In this document: positions 36,225-45,195 of the stretch, piece by piece
Position numbering within the stretch: position 1 is the first letter of the stretch
How the letters are laid out: the number at the start of each line of letters is the position of its first letter
Assembly (NCBI GenBank): GCA_023053685.1
Contig: JALIGW010000003.1
Coordinates: forward strand, 139,948,126-140,012,125
DNA: 64,000 nucleotides
DNA from: Diadophis punctatus similis
Lineage: Eukaryota > Chordata > Lepidosauria > Squamata > Dipsadidae
Direction of reading: 5' to 3'
Notes under the pieces: generated by a model
The model's input: only the letters and a program-made list of their open reading frames with translations
Databases searched by the model: none
Told to the model about the DNA's origin: nothing
Translations under genes and position numbers: made by a program

Positions 36225-38540
36225 AAATTTGTGTTTCTCAACATATCAAATCCTGCTCCTGTCAACAGTGGTGTCCCTCAAGGCAGTGTTCTAGGACCAA
36301 CACTCTTCATACTCTACATAAACGATCTTTGTGATCATATTATAAGCAACTGCATTCTCTTTGCTGATGATGTTAAACTATTTAACACCACCGACAATGT
36401 TGCTACCCTTCAAAAAGACCTTGATCATGTAGCAGAATGGTCAAACAACTGGCAACTTCAAATCTCAACCAACAAATGCTCTGTCTTACACATTGGCAAA
36501 AAAAATCAGAATACAAAATACAAACTTGGAGATATAAAGAGAAGTAGTGTTGATATGTATTAGATGGATGGAGATAATATAATCGTATTTTCTTCTTCTC
36601 CTTTTTTATTGTTGTTTCTTCTTTTCTTCTTTCTTTTCTTAAAAGGAAAGAGGGAAAAAAAATTTTCTTTTTTCTTTTTTTTTAATAATTTTTTAAGAAT
36701 TGGAAATTTTTAATTTTTAATTAAAACTATTAAGTTATAAATTACTACAATTAGATTTTAAAATTTGTTTTAAAGGAAGGATTTTTTTTCTTTTCATTTG
36801 TTTTAGGTTTTTGGTTTTTCTCTCTCTCTTCTAGATTTTTACTATTATTATTATTGTTATTATTATTATCATTACTATTGTTATTATTTTTATTGTTATT
36901 ATTATTGTTATTATTATTATTAATATTAACATTACCTTTAAGGATATCTTTTTATTATGAATTAACAAGTTGTTGAACAATAATATTATGTGGTTATGAT
37001 GAAATTCAAAAGCTTTATTATTTAATATGTAGACATGTAATATTTTTTTATTTGAGCTAATAAGTTGTTGTATAATAATGTTGTTATGTGAAATTTAAAG
37101 ATATTATTATTTAATATTTTTTATTATGAATTAAAGTTGTTGTATAATAATATTATGTTATGATGAAATTTAAAAGTTTTATTATTTAATATGTAGACAT
37201 GTAATACTTTTTTAGTTTTACTTGAGTTAATAAGTTGCTCTAGAATAATATGTTGTTATGATGAAATTTAAAGGTATTATTATTTAATATCTTGATATTA
37301 TCTATGTAAAATTTTCTTGGTTTCAGTTAATCATGAGATTATTATTATCATTAACGTTTTTTTTAAAAGATTTAGTATTATTAATAATTTTTATAGATCT
37401 AGAAAGTTGATTGAAAAGAGGAGGGAGAAACTGTTTTCCTTCCTTTGTATAACCCAGATTATATATATTAATATATTTTTATTTTTTATTTTTTAGAATT
37501 ATATGGGAAATAATATAAAGTATAGAAATTTAATGATGTTAGCAATGTGTAATTTGGAGTTGAGGGGTTTTTCTTTTTTCTTTTTTCTTTTTTCTTCTGT
37601 AATTACTGATATTATGCCCTGTGTTCTCTCTGGGAAGTCCGGGGGGGAGGGGGGGAGGGGAGGGGGTGGGGTGGGGAGAAAAATTAAAAAATGTTTGTAC
37701 TCTGTACTAATAAAACTTTTTCAATAAAAAAAATACAAACTTGGAGGAAACGAACTTGTAGATGACCCTCACTCTATCAAAGACCTTGGAATACTCATAT
37801 CCAACGACCTAAGTGCTAGAGCCCACTGTAACAACATTGCCAAAAAGGCACTAAGAGTTGTTAATCTAATCTTGTGTAGCTTCTTCTCTGGCAACATTAC
37901 ATTGCTAACCAGAGCATACAAAACATTTGTTAGACCAATTTTGGAATACAGCTCACCTGTCTGGAACCCGCACTGCATATCAGACATAAATACAATTGAG
38001 AGAGTCCAGAAATATTTCACAAGAAGAGTCCTTCACTCCTCCGCTCACAACAAGACACCTTATTCCACCAGACTTGAAATACTGGGATTAGACAATTTAC
38101 AACTACGTCGCCTCCGATCTGATCTAAATGTAGTTCATAAAATCATATACCAAAATGTCCTTCCTGTTAATGACTACTTCAGCTTCAACCGCAGCAATAC
38201 ACGAGCACGTAATAGATTCAAACTAAATGTAAACCACTCCAAACTCGACTGCAGAAAATACGACTTCAGCAACAGAGTGATCAATGCCTGGAATGCACTA
38301 CCTGACTCTGTGGTTTCTTCCCCAAACCCCAAAAACTTTAACCTTAGACTGTCTACAGTCGACTTCTCCTCGTTTCTAAGAGGTCTGTAAGGGGCGTGCA
38401 TAAGCGCACCATTGTGCCTACCGTCCCTGTCCTACTGTTCTATTGTCCTCTTTTATCGTTACTTTTTACTTATGTTTATACAAACTACTACTATCCTATA
38501 CATGTTTGACAAATAAATAAATATAAATAAATAAATAAAA
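36225..38540 (+). mobile_element. CR1-like LINE, split by a later LINE insertion
   Basis: The first part (36231-36531) encodes the catalytic palm: SGVPQGSVLGP, ILYINDL, then FADDVKLF. The second (37731-38390) continues in the same frame through the thumb to the C-terminus (LTRAYKTFVRPILEYSSPVW, VQKYFTRRV, WNALPDSV, FSSFLRGL). The 3' UTR has TGCATAAGCGCACCA and TTTGACAAATAAATA. An insertion of 1215 bp net sits between the parts. 5'-truncated just upstream of the palm. Both coding pieces are otherwise free of stops, so the copy is fairly young. Confidence 0.9.
36532..37729 (+). mobile_element. 5'-truncated L1-like LINE 3' UTR inside a CR1-like LINE
   Basis: The insertion is flanked by a 17-bp direct repeat (AAAATACAAACTTGGAG at 36515-36531 and 37730-37746) and ends in TTTCAATAAAAAAAA, the mark of target-primed reverse transcription. 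It is mostly AT-rich with an (ATT)n tract at 36842-36925 and a G-rich polypurine run at 37637-37680, as in L1 3' UTRs. No coding sequence was carried. The family call rests on the G-rich tract and poly(A). Confidence 0.75.
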
Positions 38541-38634
38541 CTTAAAGCTGTTGGACTTCAACTCGCAAAACTCCCCACGAATTCTGGGAGTTAAAGTCCA
38601 GACAGCTTAAAGTTGCCAAGGTTGAGAAATACTG
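38540..38634. mobile_element. hAT MITE, family F, partial
   Basis: Contains GTTGGACTTCAACTCGC, AATTCTGGGAGTTAAAGTCC and the end AAGGTTGAGAAATACTG. Directly abuts the CR1-like tail. The left end is missing. Confidence 0.65.
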
Positions 38635-39520
38635 AATGAGATGGTTTCTAATGGCTCTTTCAAGTCAGTGGTTCTATTATTCAAACCAAATTTAATGGAA
38701 TCCTAACAGGCTTTATTTCCCAATTCAGATAATAGAGCTATTAGTGATCTAATTAAACCTACTCCTTCAGTTAAGTCTGCTAAAATTTCACATACTTTTT
38801 GAAAAAGTGAAATCCGTTTTGTAAGTAATAGAGTCACAATTTATTTTTCTCTTAGTTTAAATGTGATGTATATTTTAATATTATATGGTGACTTTTGGCC
38901 CTACCTACCTCATAGGGTCATTGTAAAGAAATATAGGAAGATGGAGCACTATATGTGTGCTTTGAATTCCTAAAGATAGTTGGGATATGCATGGGCATGC
39001 ATGTTTGTGTGCCAAAGAAAGGGAAATAAAAGCAATAAAAATATTCAGACCTTTCTTTATTCACCAGAAATTCATTGCTTCCTTAATAGTCACAAGATGG
39101 GTCAATTCCTTTGCTCCTGGGCTGGAGAGGGAGTGAAGGATCATGAGAGTGGCTGGGAAACTGTCACGAAAAATTAAGATCATGTGACTGCAGTAGCAAC
39201 TCAGCAGTGCAATAGCCATCAGTAGCACTGAAGCAGCCATAACTTTCCTAGATGTCATTCCTTTGGGAATCATGGATCCCAGATTTGGACATATTCTATA
39301 AATTTCAGGCTCAAAAATCATTGCCCTTCGATGCATCCTTTCACCCAGATGGAGATCATGATAATGAGAGTTTTAGTAGTATATAGATGTTCTCATGATG
39401 TTTTCTTCTTCTCATTTCCAGTTCACAACTCAGGTGGTGTAAAGTAGTCCCTTTTTCAAAGCAGTGTTTTCTCTCTTCGGATACAGTTTTGGACATCCTT
39501 CATTCATAGTGGGGATACTG
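38635..39520. other. Unassigned; possible SINE tail at 38880-38955
   Basis: The segment CTACCTCATAGGGTCATTG...GTGTGCTTTGAATTCC resembles the 3' end of a tRNA SINE. The rest holds nothing I recognise. Confidence 0.35.
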
Positions 39521-39878
39521 CAGGGGTGGGTTCCTCCCGGTTTGAACCTGATTGCCCGAACTGGTAGCGACCCACTGGTGACGTCACTGTCAGTGCCGGT
39601 CCGTGCGCGCCGCCATCTTTTGGGGGGGTTGTGCACATTTTTCCCCTGCTGCGGCTTGAAAAAGGGCCCGCCCGCCCGCGGGTGAATTCTGACCTTTATT
39701 TCTTCGCCGAAGCACAGCTGATGAGCTCCTAGCTGTGTTTCGGGCTCATTCCTGCTTCTGAGTATGCGCAGAAGCCAAATCACACAAGGGAACGAGCACA
39801 CGCATGAACGGAGCCAGTGCGCACACGCAAAACGTCGTGATGCGAACCGGTGGCGAAGGTAAGTGGAACCCACCCCTG
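39521..39878. mobile_element. hAT MITE, family A (CCGGTTTG subfamily)
   Basis: CAGGGGTGGGTTCCTCCCGG to GGAACCCACCCCTG. Octamers GGATACTG and GGATGCTG match at 7 of 8. The interior includes GACGTCACTGTCAG, GCGCCGCCATCTTTT and GGGTGAATTCTGACC, shared with 61598 in the opposite orientation. Confidence 0.92.
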
Positions 39879-40726
39879 GGATGCTGATGTGGTTATTAAT
39901 AGTAAAGAGTGCTAGACTTGTTTCTTTAAATATGGATGCGGTGTTTTAGATTCGTATTTAAAAGAAAAGACAAGTCTCTTTGGAAAATGCTAGTCCTGTC
40001 TATCAGTTTAAACCGGGAAAAACCCGCTGCCTACCAACCATATATTGCTGTTTCTGTCACCAATGAACACAATAGAAGTTTTCTGCTAATTGTGTTGACG
40101 GCGAGTTTTGCCTGATTATATTTTTTAAAGTTTCCATTCTATAACTTCTCTGTCAGGCCAGCTTTTCATATGAAAAAGCTTTAGGGAAAGACCAACCAAT
40201 GTAAAAGCGGGCCAAAAAACAACCACTTTTATTTCCTTTGAATGATTTCTTTTATCAGAAGGGAACAGAAACAGAAGGGTGCATAAAAAGATTCTTTCCA
40301 TCTCATACCTCTTTCATTGTCGCTACTTCTTTCTTATCTTTCCAAGAATGAGGAATGAAATAAACTGCTTTCTCTTTGGGGCCTCTGTATTTCTATTTTA
40401 CCTTCCCTCTTGCTCTCCACGTGTGGAAGGAAGAAACAAGAAAAAAAAAGTATCGGTACTTGTGGGACAAAAAAAGAGGGTGGGAGCTTCTCTCTTAGGG
40501 ACTTAGGAACTATATCATCAATATTGGGGAGTTTCAAACTTTTTGTAATGATATCTACAAGTGACCTTGGGAGACAGGAGGAAAAGCTGTGGACTGGACA
40601 ACTGGTGTTTGAAATATATCTCAGGCCACAGAAGGAGGAGAAGCATGGGAAATGTTTCCGAAGGGATCGTCTCCAATTTTCCTTCTGAAACATTTCCCAC
40701 TCCTTCCCTCCTTCTGGGGATTGAGG

Positions 40727-40954
40727 CAGTGGTGGGTTCCTACCGGTGCTGTCCAGTGCTCCGTTCCGGTAGGGGCCCGCTGATTGCGTAATGTCAGTGC
40801 GATGGCTCCGGTGCTATCTTTGCCGGTCCGTGCATGCCGCCATCTTTTTTTTGAAATTTTTCACGGTTTTTGGCTCTCTGTGCGTGAACGGAAGTAAAAT
40901 TGCACAACATCGCGATGCGTACTGGTAGGAGAAGGTAAGAGGAACCCGCCCCTG
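40727..40954. mobile_element. hAT MITE, family A, inside the palindrome
   Basis: A 228-bp element, CAGTGGTGGGTTCCTACCGG to GGAACCCGCCCCTG. Octamers GATTGAGG and GATTGAGA match at 7 of 8. Confidence 0.92.
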
Positions 40955-41075
40955 GATTGAGATATCTTTTACACACTGGTTGTCCAGTTTGCAGCTCTCC
41001 CTCCCATCTCCCAAGGTCATTTGCACATACTGTATCATTATAAAAAGTTTGAAAGTCCTTGATAATGATATAGCT

Positions 41076-41499
41076 CAGTGATGGCGAACCTTTTCTCTCT
41101 CGGGTGCCGAAAGCATGTGCGTGCGCACTATCATGCACATGCGAGTGCCCACACCCATAATTCAATGCCTAGGGAGGGCAAAAACGGCCTCCCCCGCCCC
41201 CGCAGAGGTCCTCTGGAGGCCGGAAACGGCCTGTTTCCCAACTTCCGGAGGGCCCAGTAGGCCTGTTTTCCCCCTCCCCAGGCTCCAGAGGCTTCCCTGG
41301 AGCCTGGGGAGGGCAAAAACACCCCCCGGAGGCCCCCCAGAAGTCTAAAATGTCCTCCCAAAGCCTCCGTGTGTGCCAAAAATCAGTTGGCTGGCATGCA
41401 CATGCACGCTGGAGCTGAGCTAGGGCAACAGCTCGCGTGCCGGCAGATATGGCTCCGCGTGCCACCTGTGGCACGCGTGCCATAGGTTCGCCATCACTG
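41076..41499. mobile_element. hAT MITE, family C, inside the palindrome
   Basis: A 424-bp element, CAGTGATGGCGAACC to GGTTCGCCATCACTG, with a perfect octamer ATATAGCT at 41068-41075 and 41500-41507. The interior is rich in GGAGGCC/GGCCTCC inverted pairs. Confidence 0.94.
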
Positions 41500-41570
41500 A
41501 TATAGCTCCTAGGTCCCTAGGAGAAAAACCCCTCCCATCTTTTTTTGTGATCTCATTACACTTTTTTAGG

Positions 41571-42344
41571 CCATGAAACTTATTAGGATTTTTTTTTAAT
41601 TTCCAGAATTCTTGATCAAGAGGCAAAGCTGTAGTGGTAATGTAGTCTTTCCTAGAACCCATCAAGTTCTTGTAGTTGAAAACCTGTCCTATGTCCCCAG
41701 GTTTAGAATCCAAACTAGTCTTACCAAATCACTCCTCTCCTCTAATAGCCACTATTAAAACTTACCCATCGAGGAAACCTCTGCTCGGAGATGTGGAATT
41801 GCTTTCTAGTCAAGAAACAGTCATGAGTCAGTAAGCACTTTCCTTGAATAAAAATGTCAAACTTTGAAGTCCTCTATATCACTTCTTATAGCGGTGTAAA
41901 TGGGGCTTTATATCACTAGAAGGAAGAGAAAACTAGTTTGCTAAAGAGACTTGGCACTCATTTCTAGGCCTAAAAATGTCCAAGATGATAGACTAAGGTG
42001 GTTCACATTTTATAGCAAGAGGAGACTCTGACTCATTTTTATCTACTGGGCAGTGTCTTAAACAGAGAGCGTGTCTCTCCCTGAGACCATTCTCCTCTTT
42101 GCTTGTGCACAATCACCCATTCATTTGCTCATTCTCCTGGCTACGTTTCTTCACCTGCCTCGATAAGCTTTCTTACACAATGTCCTTGGAGATATATTGC
42201 AAACAGTTTAATTTTCCTGGATTCATACAAGATGCTACCACTACAGCATTAACCATTTGTGCTTTGCCATTGGCAAACATACGCAGAGAACATGGGATCA
42301 ATGTTTCTGTACGAAGGATGAACATGGGGGAAAAAATCTATATA
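41571..42344. other. Unassigned sequence
   Basis: No supportable feature in about 770 bp. Confidence 0.5.
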
Positions 42345-42468
42345 CCGTATTTATCGGCGTATAACACGCAGTTTTAAAACTAAAATTACAAGCCAAAACT
42401 CTACCTGCGTGTTATACGCCGATCCCAGCTGATTCACCGCTCTGGGGGCAGCTCAAAAACGGGCGGGC

Positions 42469-43059
42469 GCATCCCTGCTGTTCTCCGGCCAAGCGGCCGA
42501 AGGAGCCCTGGAGCCCTGACGCCGCCCTGCATCTCGGTCTCTTGGGGCTTGTCCGGCAGCCTGCTGGGAAGGCTGCGACGCAGGGAGGGAAGGAGCTGCT
42601 ATTGCCGCTCCGGCATGTCTCTGTGGCTGACCGGGGAGCCGCGTCCTTGTTAACAATGGAGAAGCTGCGCGGAGCAGAGGCGCCTGGCGAGCGAGGTGAG
42701 TGGCTACATCGGCTGCAGGCTCCTGCCCGCGTCTCCCGCCCGCCCGCCTCTCATTCTTTTAAATGCTAAGGCAAGAGGTGGGCAAGCGGGCGGGAGACGC
42801 GGGCAGGAGCCTGCCGCCGATGCAGCCACTCGCCTCGCTCGCCAGGCGCCTCTGCTCCGCGCAGCTTCTCCATTGTTAACAAGGACGCGGCTCCCCGGTC
42901 AGCCACAGAGACATGCCGGAGCGGCAATAGCAGCTCCTTCCCTCCGTGCGTCACAGCCTTCCCAGCAGGCTGCCGGACAAGCCCCAAGGGACCGAGATGC
43001 AGGGCGGTGTCAGGGCTCCAGGGCTCCTTCGCCGCTTGGCCGGAGAACAGCAGGGATGC
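42469..43059. repeat. Near-perfect palindrome, arms of about 283 bp
   Basis: The left arm 42469-42750 begins GCATCCCTGCTGTTCTCCGG. The right arm 42775-43059 ends CCGGAGAACAGCAGGGATGC. The loop is 24 bp. The arms are GC-rich and differ at only a few positions over their length. Frames inside (up to 282 codons) arise from GC content and symmetry. Confidence 0.95.
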
Positions 43060-43138
43060 TGCCACGGTCGGGGACTCAGTCGGGTGGCTGCAGCCCCGCG
43101 GGAGACGGCAACAGAGGTTCCTTCTTTCTCCTACAGGG

Positions 43139-43230
43139 AGAAAGACAGAAGGAAGGAAGGAAGGAAGGAAGGAAGGAAGGAAGGAAGGAAGGAAGGAAGG
43201 AAGGAAGGAAGAAGAAGAAGACGGACGGAC

Positions 43231-43309
<79 letters not shown>

Positions 43310-43377
43310 AAAAGAAGTTAGGAAGGAAGACAGACAGAAAGAAAGAAAGAAAAAGAAAGAAAGACAGACAGACAGAC

Positions 43378-43428
<51 letters not shown>

Positions 43429-43616
43429 AAAAGAAAGAAGTTAGAAAGGAAGGAAGACAGAAAGAAAGAAAAAGAGATGTTAGGAAGGAAGGAAAGAAGA
43501 AGAAAGAAGACAGACAGACAGACAGAAAGAAAGAAAGAAGTTAGGAAGGAAGGAAGACAGACAGAAAAAAAGAAAGAAAGAAAGACAGAAAGAAAGAAAG
43601 AAAGAAGGAAAAAACA

Positions 43617-43681
<65 letters not shown>
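43139..43681. repeat. Polypurine tract of GGAA, GAAA and GACA units
   Basis: About 540 bp of almost pure purine on the plus strand: GGAA units first, then blocks of GAAA separated by GACA runs and GTTAGGAAGGAAG spacers that recur at 43315, 43440, 43480 and 43537. The recurrence suggests local duplication of a longer unit. Confidence 0.95.
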
Positions 43682-43947
43682 GGTAGGAAAGTGAAGATGA
43701 AGAATTTTTTGGTTTCCCAGAAAGCAATTCTTTTTTCATTCAAAGAGGTGCTTTTTCATTTCATATTTGCCTTATAAGAGGAGTTAATGTTATAGTTCAT
43801 GTTATAATGTTATAAATATGAATCCAACATTAAGTTCAGACATTCCAAGTCATTTATTTTTAATTAAAAAAAATTTTACTCAAATTTTATTGTTAAAATG
43901 GGGGTGCGTGTTATACGCCGGTGCGTATTATACGCCGATAAATACGG

Positions 43948-44383
43948 TACATATCCAAATGTTTGAAGACCAGCTCTATTAACCCAAATGAAGGTTTCAA
44001 AACCAAGATGCATGTTTGTCATGATTTTAGCATGATTTTGATTCAAACTGTGAATCTCAAGTACAGAATACTTTGCAATCCAATTCCGAACTCACAGTGG
44101 GACTCATGGTCAAGTCAATATTCATATATCTGCAGCCTTCAAGAGGTATGGAACAATATTTATATGGACAAACATAGAAGTTTTGGGTTTGATTCTTGAT
44201 GGTGGCGGCCACAACAGTTTCGTTTTCAGCTGTTCTCAAGCCTCCATGAACAAAGCAAATATTCAAGCCCAGCTTTGGGAGGCCCTGAGAATGTGTCTTA
44301 CCCATACCTGCTTTGATATTTTTCCTTTGCAAATGTTTCTTTTACTTTTATTCAGAATACAATGCTCTTTTCTATGGCCATAC
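43948..44383. other. Unassigned sequence
   Basis: No supportable feature in about 440 bp. Confidence 0.5.
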
Positions 44384-44904
44384 CAGGGGCGGGTTCCTAA
44401 TTTTATTACTACCACTCTGTGGGCGTGGCTTATTTTGTGGGTGTGGCTTGCCAGCCATGTGACTGGGTGGGCGTGGCTTCTTGGACTGCTGAAGGGAGGG
44501 GAACTGAGATAGGTCCTTCTGCCCATTCCCCCTCCCCTTAGCAGCTCGAGAAGCCTTAAACGTGCAAAAATGCCTAGGATCATCACCGCGCGTTCGTGGC
44601 TTCTCAGACTGCTGAAGGGAGGGGAATGTAGATAGCTCCTGCCGCCCGTTCTTTCAGCATCTCACACGCTCCCTCAGCCATCCTCCCCAGCTTGGACTCA
44701 CTGTGGGGTAGGAAGGCAGCGCATGAGCAGTGCTGGAAACTCGGCTTCTGGGCATGCGCAGAAGAAAATTTAAAAAAAAATAATTTTTTTTTAAAAAATG
44801 GCGGTGCCCAGGCACTGGCAACCGACCGCACCAGTACTGTGACATCACCAGCGGGCCGCTACCGGTGCTATAGAGTAGACCGCACTGGTAGGAACCAACC
44901 ACTG
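44384..44904. mobile_element. hAT MITE, family A
   Basis: A 521-bp element, CAGGGGCGGGTTCC to AGGAACCAACCACTG. Octamers GGCCATAC and GGCCATAT match at 7 of 8. Same interior as 28824. Confidence 0.92.
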
Positions 44905-45195
44905 GGCCATATTCACCTATTATTGGATGCTTTCATTCTTGTGATGTAACTAGACAGAAGACTATTTCTAAACTAATCAACTTTTGCTTTGATACTCTTT
45001 GTTATGCTAACTATAACAGTAAATACAAGCTATTTTTCCAAGTTCCCTCTTTTCATAGGGAGACCCCACTTTTATTAGAGGACTCTAATAAATTGTTTTT
45101 AAATGATCTTCCAACTCGGCTGCTTATTGGAAAAAGTAAGCCGAGGCAGAATCTAGAGCCAGATTTGGCCATCATATAACTCTTCATCATGAAAC

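Larger units (their letters stand above)
40440..41570. repeat. Large degenerate palindrome, interrupted by two hAT elements
   Basis: The left arm (about 40440-40675) reads inward through GACAAAAAAAGAGGGTGGG, GGGACTTAGGAACTATATCA, GACCTTGGGAGACAGGAGG and GAAACAT-like GGGAAATGTTTCC. The right arm is its complement: GGAAACA counterpart CTGAAACATTTCCCA (40686), CCCATCTCCCAAGGTC (41007), TAGCTCCTAGGTCCC (41503) and CCCATCTTTTTTTG (41537). Taking out the two insertions leaves a right arm close to the left arm in length, about 240 bp. Confidence 0.8.
42345..43947. mobile_element. DNA transposon with CCGTATTTATCGG ends and a giant hairpin
   Basis: The left end CCGTATTTATCGGCGTATAA and right end TACGCCGATAAATACGG are inverted repeats, with TA on both sides (42343-42344 and 43948-43949). 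GCGTGTTATACGCCG recurs inside both ends (42405 and 43905). The interior holds a GC-rich palindrome of about 590 bp followed by about 540 bp of GGAA/GAAA purine repeats. No transposase. The ends resemble those of the element at 4316. Confidence 0.88.

Noticed and set aside
42696..43739. Lys/Arg/Glu-rich and Ser/Phe/Leu-rich frames of 200-280 codons
   Set aside because: Produced by the GC-rich palindrome and the GGAA/GAAA tract; no start context or domain.
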